NCBI GenBank assembly: GCA_000434195.1
Contig: HF994469.1
Location: 1 to 64,000, forward strand
Direction of reading: 5' to 3'
Length of the DNA: 64,000 nucleotides
Origin: Clostridium sp. CAG:780
GTDB taxonomy: Bacteria > Bacillota > Clostridia > TANB77 > CAG-508
In this document: positions 9,213 to 19,016 of the stretch, piece after piece
Numbering within the stretch: the stretch's first letter is position 1
Layout: each line of letters opens with the position of its first letter
Program-made: the position numbers and the translations under genes
Notes under the pieces: model-generated
The model's database searches: none
Told to the model about the DNA's origin: nothing
What the model saw: only the letters and a program-made list of their open reading frames with translations

Positions 9213-10700
9213 ATGGCAGACATAAAAGAATTAATGCAAGTGCGTAAGGAGAAAATGCAAAAAATAAAAGATCATGGTATAAGTGTAAGACCAGAAAGAT
9301 ATGAAAAAACGCACACAATAAAAGACGCAAGAAATTTAGCAGACGGAACAAAAAATGTTTCGATTGCGGGGAGAATAATGTCTAAACGAAAACTTGGCAA
9401 AATCAGTTTCTTAGATTTACAAGATTTACAAGGACATCTTCAATTATGTATAAAAAGAGATGACTTAGGAGAAGAAACATATAAATTCCTTCATGAGACT
9501 GTAGATATAGGAGATTTTATAGGAGTAAAAGGTGATATTTTTACAACAGAAGCAGGAGAGAAAACTTTACAAGTATATGAATATACATTTTTAGGAAAAG
9601 CTTTCAGACCACTTCCAGAAAAATTCCATGGAATAACAGACACAGAAGCTGTTTATAGAGAAAGACATTTAGACTTAATAATGAATGATGACTCTAAAAA
9701 GAGATTTATATTAAGAACAAAATTAATAAGATTAATGCGTGAGTTTTTAGATAATCACGGATTCTTAGAGGTTGATACACCAGTTCTTCAAAACACAGCA
9801 TCAGGAGCAACAGCAAGACCATTTATAACACATCACAATGCTCTAGATATGGATGTATATTTAAGAATATCACCAGAGTTAACATTAAAGAAATTAATAA
9901 TTGGTGGATTTGAACATGTATACGAAATAGCAAGAGATTTCAGAAATGAAGGAATGGATGCAAACCATTTACAAGACTTCACGATGGTAGAAGGATATAG
10001 TGCATATTGGTGCTATAGAGACAATATGAAGTTCTTAAGAGAAATGATTATCTATATATTAGATAAATTATTTGATGGAAATTTAAAACTACAATTAGGT
10101 GGACAAGAAGTAGATTTTGGTGGAGAATGGCCAGCAGTATCTTTTAGAGATTTAATATTAAAAGATTGTGGAATAGATATTGATAAATATCCTACTGCAC
10201 AAGAACTTTTAGCAGAGATTAACAGACAAGGAATTAAACTAGAAGCAGATAACTTAGAAAACCTAGGTAGAGGAAATCTAATCGATACACTATACAAAAA
10301 AGTAAGTAGACCAAAAATAATTAATCCAACATACTTAACAAAACACCCATTAGATTTATCACCACTTGCAAGAAGCAATGATGAAAATCCACAAATAACA
10401 GATAGATTCCAATTAGTAGTTAATGGACAAGAAATAATCAATGGTTACTCAGAACTTGTTGATGCAGAAGAGCAAGAACAAAGATTGCTAGAGCAAAGCA
10501 AGTTAAAAGCTGAGGGCGATGAAGAAGCTATGAGCATTGATACAGAATATATTAGAGCTATGGAATATGGTATGCCACCAATTTCTGGTTGGGGACTTGG
10601 AATAGATAGGTTCTTACAATTCTTAACAAATAGCGATAATATAAGAGATGTAGTACTATATCCATTAATGAAACCAAGAGCTTCAGAAGAAGAGGAATAA
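9213..10700 (+). CDS. lysS: Lysyl-tRNA synthetase, class II
   Basis: Charges tRNA-Lys with lysine. At 495 residues it has normal length. An N-terminal OB-fold anticodon-binding domain (about 50-150) is followed by the class II core: motif 2 as FRNEGMDANHLQDFTMVE and motif 3 as GWGLGIDRFLQFL near the C-terminus. AAAGGAGGT precedes the ATG. No T-box leader is visible in the 78 bases between the glgP and lysS genes. It sits alone between two hairpin terminators. Confidence 0.96.
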   Translation: MADIKELMQVRKEKMQKIKDHGISVRPERYEKTHTIKDARNLADGTKNVSIAGRIMSKRKLGKISFLDLQDLQGHLQLCIKRDDLGEETYKFLHETVDIGDFIGVKGDIFTTEAGEKTLQVYEYTFLGKAFRPLPEKFHGITDTEAVYRERHLDLIMNDDSKKRFILRTKLIRLMREFLDNHGFLEVDTPVLQNTASGATARPFITHHNALDMDVYLRISPELTLKKLIIGGFEHVYEIARDFRNEGMDANHLQDFTMVEGYSAYWCYRDNMKFLREMIIYILDKLFDGNLKLQLGGQEVDFGGEWPAVSFRDLILKDCGIDIDKYPTAQELLAEINRQGIKLEADNLENLGRGNLIDTLYKKVSRPKIINPTYLTKHPLDLSPLARSNDENPQITDRFQLVVNGQEIINGYSELVDAEEQEQRLLEQSKLKAEGDEEAMSIDTEYIRAMEYGMPPISGWGLGIDRFLQFLTNSDNIRDVVLYPLMKPRASEEEE

Positions 10701-10710
10701 AATCTATATA

Positions 10711-10742
10711 AAACAAGCATTAATTTAACCAAATGCTTGTTT
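10711..10742 (+). terminator. Rho-independent terminator after lysS
   Basis: An 11-bp perfect stem (10711-10721 with 10732-10742) is followed by a T-run. Confidence 0.85.
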
Positions 10743-10800
10743 TTTTGTATGTTTTGGTATAGAATATTATCAAATTTTATTTAAAGTAGGTAGTTAAAAT

Positions 10801-12489
10801 TTGAACAAGAAATGGAAAATAAATGATACACAAACAGATATAGCTGAAAAAATAGCAAATGAATTTAATATAAGCCGATTAGTGGCAAATATAATAGCAA
10901 ACAAAGGATTAAAAGATAAGAAAGAAATAGAGATATTTTTAAATCCCACTAGAAAAGATTTTTACGATCCTTTTTTGATGCCCGATATGGAAAAGGCAGT
11001 AGAAAGAATAGTAAAAGCTATCAATAATAAAGAAAAGATTACTATATATGGAGATTATGATGTTGATGGAATTACTAGTAGTACAGTATTATCAAGATTT
11101 TTAGAAGAGAGAGGCGTAAAGCCAGATATATACATACCGGATAGAATAAATGAAGGATATGGATTAAATCAAAATGCAATAAAAAGTATTGCTGAAAATA
11201 AGACAAATCTTATAATAACAGTAGACTGTGGAATTACAGCGGGAAAAGAAGTAGAATTTGCAAAAGAGCTAAATATGGACGTGGTTGTTACAGATCATCA
11301 CGAACCAGGAACAGAAATTCCAAACACCATAGCAGTAGTTGACTGTAAAAGAAAAGACAATAAATATCCATTTAGTGAACTTGCAGGAGTTGGAGTTGCA
11401 TTTAAATTAATACAAGCATTATCAATGAAGATGGGACTTCCAGAAGAAGCTTATTTAAAATATTTGGACATAGTGTGTATTGGAACAATATCAGATATAG
11501 TTCCTTTAGTAAACGAAAACAGAACTATTGCAAAACTAGGAATAAAACTAGTAAAACAAACAAAGAATGTAGGATTAAGATGTCTACTAGCAAGTATCGG
11601 ATATAAAAAAATTGATTCTAATACAATATCTTTTGGAATAGCGCCAAGAGTGAACGCTTGTGGACGAATGGGACAAGCTAGAAAAGCACTTGATTTGTTT
11701 TTAACGAATAATATAGAACAAGCAAGAAAATTAACAGATGAGCTAAATGAGTGCAACGTAAAAAGACAAGAGATAGAAAAAAGAATTTCAGAGGAAGCTA
11801 TTAAAATGCTAGAAGATGCGGAAGAACAAAATGCACCTTGTATAATACTTGGAAAGGAAAATTGGCATCACGGAGTTATAGGAATAGTATCTTCTAAAAT
11901 AACAGATATGTATTCAAAACCAAGTATATTATTATGTTTTGAAGATGAAAAAGCAAAAGGTTCAGGAAGAAGCATTCCAGGTTTTGACTTGCACGAAGCT
12001 TTAGAAAACTGTAATAGATATATAGAACAATTTGGTGGTCATAGTATGGCTATTGGAATAACTATACAAAAAAATAACTTCCAAAAATTCAAAGATGATA
12101 TAGAAGAATATGCAAAAAGCAAGAATGTTTCAGAAATAGTACCAGAAATACAAGTTGATGAAAAGATACAATTACAAGATATATCAATTAAAGATGTGGA
12201 AGAACTAAGCTTACTAGAACCTTTTGGAGAAGGAAATAGAGTACCATTATTTCAAATAAGTGGTCTGAAAATATCGTCTATTAGAGCTCTGTCAGAAGGG
12301 AAACATCTAAAATTATTTTTGAAAGATGATAATAAATATATAGATGCAATAGGCTTCAACATGGGAAATGTTGCTGATAAATATACAATAGAAGATAAAA
12401 TAGATATAATTGGTGGATTAGAACTAAACAGTTATAACGGAACAGAAAAAATGCAAATCAATTTAAAAGATATGAGACACAGTGTATAA
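10801..12489 (+). CDS. recJ: Single-stranded-DNA-specific exonuclease RecJ
   Basis: 5'-3' single-strand exonuclease of the DHH family used in recombination and repair. Motif I is YGDYDVDG (about residues 83-90), the DHH motif is VTDHHEPG, and the DHHA1 domain carries GGHSMAIG. A C-terminal OB-like domain follows, giving a typical length of 562 residues. The start is TTG at 10801; the ribosome site before it is weak and no ATG offers a better fit. It opens a likely operon with relA, the metallo-hydrolase gene, hisS and the following anchored protein gene. Confidence 0.93.
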   Translation: MNKKWKINDTQTDIAEKIANEFNISRLVANIIANKGLKDKKEIEIFLNPTRKDFYDPFLMPDMEKAVERIVKAINNKEKITIYGDYDVDGITSSTVLSRFLEERGVKPDIYIPDRINEGYGLNQNAIKSIAENKTNLIITVDCGITAGKEVEFAKELNMDVVVTDHHEPGTEIPNTIAVVDCKRKDNKYPFSELAGVGVAFKLIQALSMKMGLPEEAYLKYLDIVCIGTISDIVPLVNENRTIAKLGIKLVKQTKNVGLRCLLASIGYKKIDSNTISFGIAPRVNACGRMGQARKALDLFLTNNIEQARKLTDELNECNVKRQEIEKRISEEAIKMLEDAEEQNAPCIILGKENWHHGVIGIVSSKITDMYSKPSILLCFEDEKAKGSGRSIPGFDLHEALENCNRYIEQFGGHSMAIGITIQKNNFQKFKDDIEEYAKSKNVSEIVPEIQVDEKIQLQDISIKDVEELSLLEPFGEGNRVPLFQISGLKISSIRALSEGKHLKLFLKDDNKYIDAIGFNMGNVADKYTIEDKIDIIGGLELNSYNGTEKMQINLKDMRHSV

Positions 12490-12507
12490 ATTAGGAGGTG
12501 AAAACAT

Positions 12508-14700
12508 ATGTCTGAATATATAAATCACACAATAGAAGAAGTTTTAGAAACAGTAAAAAAATCAAATAGAAGAGCAGATTTAAAATTAATAAAAAGAGCA
12601 TATGAGTTTGCAAAAGATAAGCATAAAGATCAATTAAGAAGGTCGGGAGAGCCATACATAATTCATCCAATACAAGTTGCATATATTTTGTCAACATTAG
12701 GACTAGACCATAGCACAATTTGTGCAGCGCTTTTGCATGATGTTATAGAAGATACAGATGTAACATTAGAAGATATTGCAAAAGAATTCTCGCCAGAAAT
12801 TGCGGAAATGGTTGATGGCGTTACCAAATTAAGCAAATTAAATTATACAAGTGAACAAGAACAACAAGTAGAGAACTACAGAAAAATGTTCTTGGCAATG
12901 GGTAAAGATATAAGAGTAATACTAATAAAGCTAGCAGATAGACTTCATAATATGAGAACATTAAAATATCTTACAAGAGATAGACAAATAGCAAATGCTA
13001 GAGAAACAATGGATTTATATGCACCACTTGCAAATAGATTAGGTATGTATTCTCTAAAATGGGAGCTTGAAGATTTATCTTTTAAATATTTATATCCAGA
13101 AGATTATAGAGAATTAGTAGAGGGTATAGATAAAAAGAGAGAAGAAAGACTTAAGTTTATTGACCAGATAATGCAAGAGATAAAAGTGGAGCTAAAGAAG
13201 CAAAAAATAGTTGCTGAAATAACAGGAAGAGCAAAGCATTTATACAGTATATACAGAAAAATGCAAAGGGATAACAAAACATTGGACCAAATATATGATT
13301 TGTTTGCATTAAGAATAATAGTAAACTCTGTAAAAGACTGTTATGCTGCGCTAGGAGTTGTACATGAATTATACAATCCAATGCCCGGAAGGTTTAAAGA
13401 TTATATATCAGTACCAAAACCAAATATGTATCAATCATTGCATACAACATTAATTGGACCAAAAGGAACACCTTTTGAGGTTCAAATAAGAACTTGGGAT
13501 ATGCATAGAATTGCAGAATATGGTATCGCTGCGCATTGGGCTTACAAAGAGGCAAGTTTCTTAGGTGGCAAAAAAGCAAATGTAACAGTAGAGGAAGATA
13601 AACTATCATGGCTTAGAGAAACGCTAGAATGGCAAAAAGATATGCAAGATCCACAGGAGTTCTTAAATACATTAAAAACAGAATTATTTGAGGACGAAGT
13701 ATATGTATTTACTCCGAAAGGAAAAATATTAGTGCTCCCAAATGGGGCAACACCAATAGATTTTGCATATGCAATACATGCTGAAATCGGTAATCATATG
13801 ACAGGTTGCAAAATCAATAGCAAAATGATGCCGATAGTAACTAAGTTAAAAAATGGCGATATTGTAGAAATAGTTACATCAGATAAATCAAAAGGACCAA
13901 GTAGAGATTGGCTAAAATTTATAAAAAGTAGTACAGCTAAGACTCGTATACAACAATGGTTTAAGAAAAATGAGAGAGAAGCTAATATTGCAAAAGGCAA
14001 AGATGCGCTAGAGAGAGAAGTTAAGAGAATAGGAATGAGCTATCAAGAACTATTTAAACCAGAATTTGTAGACGTAGCGGTAAACAGATATAAGTTTAAT
14101 TCTTTAGACGACATGTATGCTAGTGTAGGATTTGGAACAATAACAGCAGGAAAAATTGTTTCAAGAGTACTAGAGGAATATAGAAAAGTTAATAAAGAAG
14201 AAAATATAGAAGAAAAAATAGAAGAACTAAAGAAAACAAAAGAAGACAAACCTTCATCAAGTGGTATAATAGTAAAAGGAATTGACAACTGTTTAGTTAG
14301 ACTTTCAAAATGTTGCAATCCGGTACCAGGAGACGAAATAGTAGGTTATATAACAAAAGGCAGAGGAGTATCTGTACATAGAAAAGATTGCAAAAATGTT
14401 AAAGACTTATTTGAAGAAGAAAACAGAATGATAGATGTATCTTGGTATACAGACGAGCCATCAAGTTATAATGTGGACATTGTAATGTTTTCTAATGATA
14501 GAGACGGTTTATTAGCAGATATAATTTCAACTGTAACAGCAGAAAAAGCACCATTAATGGCCGTAAACTCAAAAGTTTCAAAAGAAAGAATAGTAATTAC
14601 AGAACTTACAATAGAAGTAAATAACATAGCTCAATTAAATAGTGTGCTAAAATCATTAAGAAAAATCGATAGTGTATATGATGTAAAGAGAAATAAATAA
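12508..14700 (+). CDS. relA: (p)ppGpp synthetase/hydrolase, RelA/SpoT family
   Basis: Makes and degrades the stringent-response alarmone. The 730 residues hold an intact HD hydrolase domain (His77-Asp78 in LLHDVIEDTD, and LADRLHNMRTL), the nucleotidyltransferase domain (GRAKHLYSIYRKM), a TGS domain (FTPKGKILVLPNGATPIDF) and a C-terminal ACT domain. The intact HD motif suggests a bifunctional enzyme, as in most Bacillota. AGGAGGTG lies 8 bases before the ATG. It follows recJ by 18 bases. Confidence 0.95.
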   Translation: MSEYINHTIEEVLETVKKSNRRADLKLIKRAYEFAKDKHKDQLRRSGEPYIIHPIQVAYILSTLGLDHSTICAALLHDVIEDTDVTLEDIAKEFSPEIAEMVDGVTKLSKLNYTSEQEQQVENYRKMFLAMGKDIRVILIKLADRLHNMRTLKYLTRDRQIANARETMDLYAPLANRLGMYSLKWELEDLSFKYLYPEDYRELVEGIDKKREERLKFIDQIMQEIKVELKKQKIVAEITGRAKHLYSIYRKMQRDNKTLDQIYDLFALRIIVNSVKDCYAALGVVHELYNPMPGRFKDYISVPKPNMYQSLHTTLIGPKGTPFEVQIRTWDMHRIAEYGIAAHWAYKEASFLGGKKANVTVEEDKLSWLRETLEWQKDMQDPQEFLNTLKTELFEDEVYVFTPKGKILVLPNGATPIDFAYAIHAEIGNHMTGCKINSKMMPIVTKLKNGDIVEIVTSDKSKGPSRDWLKFIKSSTAKTRIQQWFKKNEREANIAKGKDALEREVKRIGMSYQELFKPEFVDVAVNRYKFNSLDDMYASVGFGTITAGKIVSRVLEEYRKVNKEENIEEKIEELKKTKEDKPSSSGIIVKGIDNCLVRLSKCCNPVPGDEIVGYITKGRGVSVHRKDCKNVKDLFEEENRMIDVSWYTDEPSSYNVDIVMFSNDRDGLLADIISTVTAEKAPLMAVNSKVSKERIVITELTIEVNNIAQLNSVLKSLRKIDSVYDVKRNK

Positions 14701-14715
14701 AAGGAAGTAAAACAG

Positions 14716-15363
14716 ATGATATTAAAAAGACTAAAGGTAGAAACAAGTTTAGGCGAACCAACTAATTGTTATATTGTAACAGATGAAGAAACAAAAGAAA
14801 CTCTTGTAATTGATCCTGGTGGAGAAGCGGATAAAATAATAGAGATGTTGGATATTTTGGAGGCAAAATTAAAATACATTTATTTAACACACTGTCACGC
14901 AGACCATATAGGAGCAATTACAGAAATAAAAAACAAAAAAGGTGGAAAAATACTTATATATAGAGATGATGCAGAAGGATTAAAAAATGAAAACATAAAT
15001 TTGAGTGAATGCATAAATATGGGAGATATAGAGTTGGAAGCGGATTCGAGAGTGGATGAAGATGACCTAATACATATTGGCAATTTAGAGTTCAAGGTGA
15101 TACATACACCTGGACACACAAAAGGAAGTAGTTGTCTATATTGTAAAGAAGAAAATCTACTTTTTTCAGGAGATACACTATTTAGAGGAGCATGGGGAAG
15201 AACAGACTTGCCAACAAGCTCTTTTGAGAGTATAATTAAATCGATTTGTAATAAATTGATGATATTACCTGATGAAACAATAGTATATCCAGGACATGGA
15301 AAATCTACGTTAATAAAAGAAGAAAAACCAATTTATTTAGAACTTAAACCAAGAGAATATTAG
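14716..15363 (+). CDS. Metallo-beta-lactamase-fold hydrolase (glyoxalase II-like)
   Basis: A 215-residue binuclear zinc hydrolase. The metal ligands are visible as THCHADHIG, HTPGHTKGS, SGDTLF and the final PGHGK. This is the group of short MBL proteins annotated as hydroxyacylglutathione hydrolase-like, but the substrate cannot be read from sequence; glutathione is unlikely in this kind of anaerobe. It lies between relA and hisS, the same order seen in many Bacillota, with 15-base gaps that imply co-transcription. Confidence 0.88.
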   Translation: MILKRLKVETSLGEPTNCYIVTDEETKETLVIDPGGEADKIIEMLDILEAKLKYIYLTHCHADHIGAITEIKNKKGGKILIYRDDAEGLKNENINLSECINMGDIELEADSRVDEDDLIHIGNLEFKVIHTPGHTKGSSCLYCKEENLLFSGDTLFRGAWGRTDLPTSSFESIIKSICNKLMILPDETIVYPGHGKSTLIKEEKPIYLELKPREY

Positions 15364-15378
15364 AAAGGAGGAAAAATT

Positions 15379-16698
15379 ATGGCAAAAACAGAACCAAGAA
15401 CATTACCAGGATTTATGGAATTATTACCAAATGAGCAGATTTTGTTTGACCAAATGAAACAAGCAATAGAAGAATCATACAGAACTTTTGGATTTTTACC
15501 AATAGATACTCCAATAATAGAACTTGCAGATGTATTATTGGCAAAAACAGGAGGAGAAACAGCAAAACAAATTTATAAATTTGAAAAAGGAGACACAAAT
15601 TTAGCACTTAGATTTGATTTAACTGTCCCACTTGCAAAATATGTAGCGAAAAACTATGGAAATTTGAGCTTCCCATTTAGAAGATATCAAATAGGAAAAG
15701 TATACAGAGGAGAAAAAGTACAAAAAGGCAGATATAGAGAATTTTATCAATGTGATATAGACATTATTGGAGACGAAACACTTGATATAATAAATGATGC
15801 AGAGCTTCCTGTTGTAATAGCAACAACTTTTAGCAATTTAGGGTTCAATGATTTTACAATAAAAATCAATAACAGAAAAATTTTAAATGGATTATATGAA
15901 AGTTTAGGACAAGAAGAAAATTCAGTTGAAATAATGAGAATCGTGGACAAGCTAGACAAGATAGGAGTAGAAGCGGTAAAAGAAGAAATTTCAAAACTAG
16001 GAGTGTCAAGTGAAGTTACTGATAAGATAATAGAATTTATACAAATAAAAGGTTCAACAGACGAAATATTGCAAAAATTAGAAGCTTTAAATATATCTAA
16101 CGAAAAATATCTAAAAGGTGTAGAAGAATTAAAAGAAGTAGTTAAATATATAAGATTATTTAAAATGCCAGAAGAAAATTTTGCAATAGACCTAACAATA
16201 GCAAGAGGACTTGATTACTACACAGGTACAGTTTATGAAACATTTTTGAATGATTACAGAGAACTTGGAAGCGTTTGCTCAGGAGGAAGATATGAAAACT
16301 TAGCAGAAAACTATACAGACAAAAAGCTTCCAGGAGTAGGTGTTTCAATAGGACTAACAAGGTTATTCTACAAACTAAACGAATTGAACATAATAAAGGC
16401 TGACAAGAAATCTATATCAGACATACTAATAATTCCAATGACAGAAAATATGTCAGTTCCATTAGAATTAGGAACCGAGTTAAGAAAACTAAAAGTAAAT
16501 ACAGAAATTTACCTAAACAACAAGAAAATAAAAGCAAAAATGAAATACGCTGACAAGTTGGAAATTCCATATGTTGTTGTTATAGGAGATAATGAAATAG
16601 AAACAAGCAAAGTCAAGGTTAAAGAAATGGCAACAGGTAAAGAAACCGAATGCGAATTAGACGCAAAAGAAATTTTAAATGTAATAAGGAGAAAGTAA
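15379..16698 (+). CDS. hisS: Histidyl-tRNA synthetase
   Basis: Class II synthetase for tRNA-His, 439 residues. The histidine-specific motif ARGLDYYTGTVYE is present, the motif 2 loop is FRRYQIGKVYRGEKVQKGRYREF, shown here only by its key residues Arg and Glu, and the C-terminal anticodon-binding domain starts around residue 345. The start codon follows AAAGGAGG. An authentic HisS, not a HisZ paralogue, is indicated by the intact histidine-A motif and by the translation-linked neighbours. Confidence 0.94.
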   Translation: MAKTEPRTLPGFMELLPNEQILFDQMKQAIEESYRTFGFLPIDTPIIELADVLLAKTGGETAKQIYKFEKGDTNLALRFDLTVPLAKYVAKNYGNLSFPFRRYQIGKVYRGEKVQKGRYREFYQCDIDIIGDETLDIINDAELPVVIATTFSNLGFNDFTIKINNRKILNGLYESLGQEENSVEIMRIVDKLDKIGVEAVKEEISKLGVSSEVTDKIIEFIQIKGSTDEILQKLEALNISNEKYLKGVEELKEVVKYIRLFKMPEENFAIDLTIARGLDYYTGTVYETFLNDYRELGSVCSGGRYENLAENYTDKKLPGVGVSIGLTRLFYKLNELNIIKADKKSISDILIIPMTENMSVPLELGTELRKLKVNTEIYLNNKKIKAKMKYADKLEIPYVVVIGDNEIETSKVKVKEMATGKETECELDAKEILNVIRRK

Positions 16699-16699
16699 A

Positions 16700-18232
16700 A
16701 TGGGAAATAAAAAATTGATAAAAGGATTAATCATAACATTAGTAATATTACTAATAATAGGAGGGGCTTTAGCATATATATATTTTGGTACAGATTTGTT
16801 AAAGACAGATGCTGAATTGTTTGCAAAATATGGAGGAAGAGCAACTTCTGCATTAGGACAATTTTTAGAAAGTGGAAACACAAAGACATATTACCAAAAG
16901 AAACAAAATCAAAACTATGAAAATGACACAAAATTAAATGTAAAATTAAATATAGGAAATGACAACCCACAATATGAAACAATATTAGCCCTAAAAGGTG
17001 CAGTCGACCATGATAACAAAAAGGCAGAACAAAATATAGATCTAAACTACTCAAATAGTCAAAAATTTTCTTTCAATCTTATAAAAAACGATGAAACATA
17101 CGCATTTGGCTCAAAAGAAGTTGTTGACAAATATGTAGCAATAGAAAATTCAAATCTAAAAGACTTCGCAAAAAAAGTTGGAATAACAGACTTAGACAAA
17201 ATACCAAATAAAATAGATATAGAAAACTACAAAAACACTTTAACACCAGAGCAACTAAAAGAGTTAAGAACAAAATATCTAGAAGTAGTTAAAGCAAAAC
17301 TTTCAGATGCAGACTTCAGCAAAGAGAAGGGAGAAAACAATAAATACATTCTTTCTTTAAGCGGAGACAAAGTAAAAACAATATTAATGACTGTTTTAAA
17401 AGAAATGAGAAGTGAACAAGTGATGTTAAACATGCTAGAAACATCAGACAATATAAGAGAATATCAAGATGATATAGATAGCAGTATTAATGAACTTGAA
17501 GACACAGATTTTTCAGAGTTTACTATGCAAATATCAGTTGGAGAAGACAACACAGCAACAGTAGAGATAAAAGAAGGAGACCAAAAAATATTAGTCAACT
17601 TAGCAATCACAAATTCTGATGAAATAGCAATTAAAGCAGAAGTAACAATGCCATCAAATGATATAACAATAGTAGGTTCAGATAATCAATCAGGATTACA
17701 AACAGAAACAATAAATGTTAAATTAACAAAACAAATTACAGACAACGAATGCCAATATATTGCTAACGTAAATGTAGGAGACAGTACAATTATTGCAACA
17801 TTAGACATAAACAACATGTTATCAAGTAATGTAAATGAATCATATAAGATAGAATTATTAGAAAATTCAGAAACACAATTAGCAATAGAACTAAAAAATT
17901 CAATAACATTCAAAACAGTAAATGTTACAGAATTAAATGATAGCAACGCAGTAGTATTCAACAAATTAAAGACAGAAGAAATCCAATCACTAGTGCCAGC
18001 AATAATAGAAGAAATACAAAAAGTAAATCAAAATAAAATGGAAAAAATACTAGAAGACGTGCAAAATGGAATAGACGGTGGAATAATGAGTGTAATATTA
18101 TCATATATTAATATGATGCAATCATCATTAGATGGTTATGACAATCTTGAAGACTATGAAAATTTTAATTATATGGATGATTCAAATGGAAATTATAATT
18201 TTGAATTAACATATAACGAAATAGGAGCGTAA
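16700..18232 (+). CDS. Membrane-anchored extracytoplasmic protein of unknown function
   Basis: A 510-residue protein with one N-terminal membrane segment (about residues 8-28, GLIITLVILLIIGGALAYIY) and a long extracellular part rich in Asn, Glu and Thr, probably beta-rich. It has no cysteine lipobox and no recognised enzyme motif. It starts one base after the hisS stop codon, so it is translationally linked to the operon, and a terminator follows. I do not recognise a family. An envelope role is inferred from the anchor only. Confidence 0.8.
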   Translation: MGNKKLIKGLIITLVILLIIGGALAYIYFGTDLLKTDAELFAKYGGRATSALGQFLESGNTKTYYQKKQNQNYENDTKLNVKLNIGNDNPQYETILALKGAVDHDNKKAEQNIDLNYSNSQKFSFNLIKNDETYAFGSKEVVDKYVAIENSNLKDFAKKVGITDLDKIPNKIDIENYKNTLTPEQLKELRTKYLEVVKAKLSDADFSKEKGENNKYILSLSGDKVKTILMTVLKEMRSEQVMLNMLETSDNIREYQDDIDSSINELEDTDFSEFTMQISVGEDNTATVEIKEGDQKILVNLAITNSDEIAIKAEVTMPSNDITIVGSDNQSGLQTETINVKLTKQITDNECQYIANVNVGDSTIIATLDINNMLSSNVNESYKIELLENSETQLAIELKNSITFKTVNVTELNDSNAVVFNKLKTEEIQSLVPAIIEEIQKVNQNKMEKILEDVQNGIDGGIMSVILSYINMMQSSLDGYDNLEDYENFNYMDDSNGNYNFELTYNEIGA

Positions 18233-18245
18233 TATTAAAAATAGT

Positions 18246-18273
18246 AGCTAACAACTTTAAAAGGTTGTTAGCT
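18246..18273 (+). terminator. Rho-independent terminator of the recJ-hisS operon
   Basis: A perfect 10-bp stem (18246-18255 with 18264-18273) followed by seven T. Confidence 0.88.
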
Positions 18274-18343
18274 TTTTTTATTGCATAATTTATCTAAAAA
18301 AGGAAAAGATATTTTTAACAAATAAAAATGGAGGTTATTTTGT

Positions 18344-18550
18344 ATGGAAAAACACTTAATGATAACAGGTACATCAAAAGTATCTTGGAAGGATGCAATA
18401 GTAAAAACAATTGCCGAAGCATCTAAAACGTTGGATTATTTAACAGGAGTAAAAATTATAGAACAAAAGGCAAAAATAAATGGAGACAAAATAAGCGAAT
18501 ACTATGTGGACTTAGACTTAACATTTATGATTGATAGAGACAGAAAATAG
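18344..18550 (+). CDS. Dodecin-like small protein
   Basis: A 68-residue protein matching the dodecin pattern: GTSKVSWKDAI near the start, then a helix, then strand segments with a GDKISEYYVDLDLTF ending. Dodecins are small beta-alpha-beta-beta proteins that form flavin- or CoA-binding dodecamers; the ligand here is unknown. TGGAGG lies before the ATG. It ends 9 bases before spoVAC, so it is probably co-transcribed with the spoVA genes and expressed in the forespore. The family call rests on pattern and length. Confidence 0.7.
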   Translation: MEKHLMITGTSKVSWKDAIVKTIAEASKTLDYLTGVKIIEQKAKINGDKISEYYVDLDLTFMIDRDRK

Positions 18551-18559
18551 GAGGGAAGT

Positions 18560-19000
18560 ATGGAACAAATTCAAACACAAAAACAATATAGTGACTACGT
18601 AGATAAAAAATCGCCAAATTCTCCAATAGTGAAAAATTGTTTTAACGCTTTTTGGGTAGGAGGATTAATTTGCGTATTAGGACAAATTATAATAGATTAC
18701 TGCATGTACAGAGGAATGGACAACACATCGGCATCAACAGTTGCTTCAATCGCGCTAATTGCGATATCAGCAATATTAACAGGACTCAACGTTTTCAATA
18801 GAATAGGAAAATTTGCAGGAGCAGGTTCACTTGTTCCAATTACAGGATTTGCAAACTCAATAGTGTCGCCAGCTATAGAATATAAATCAGAAGGATATGT
18901 TATGGGCGTTGGCGGAAAAATGTTTACAGTAGCAGGACCTGTGTTAGTATTCGGAATTTCAACATCAGTAATCATAGGAATAATTGCTGCATTATTCTAA
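18560..19000 (+). CDS. spoVAC: Stage V sporulation protein AC
   Basis: Membrane subunit of the SpoVA channel that moves dipicolinic acid into the developing spore and out on germination. It has 146 residues with several membrane segments and a family-typical FAGAGSLVPITGFANSIVSP segment near the middle, the same motif seen in SpoVAE. GGAGGG precedes the ATG. It is immediately followed by spoVAD and spoVAE; the other B. subtilis spoVA genes (AA, AB, AF) are not here, as is common in Clostridia, which often keep only AC-AD-AE. Confidence 0.95.
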   Translation: MEQIQTQKQYSDYVDKKSPNSPIVKNCFNAFWVGGLICVLGQIIIDYCMYRGMDNTSASTVASIALIAISAILTGLNVFNRIGKFAGAGSLVPITGFANSIVSPAIEYKSEGYVMGVGGKMFTVAGPVLVFGISTSVIIGIIAALF

Positions 19001-19016
19001 ATAGGAGGGAAGTACT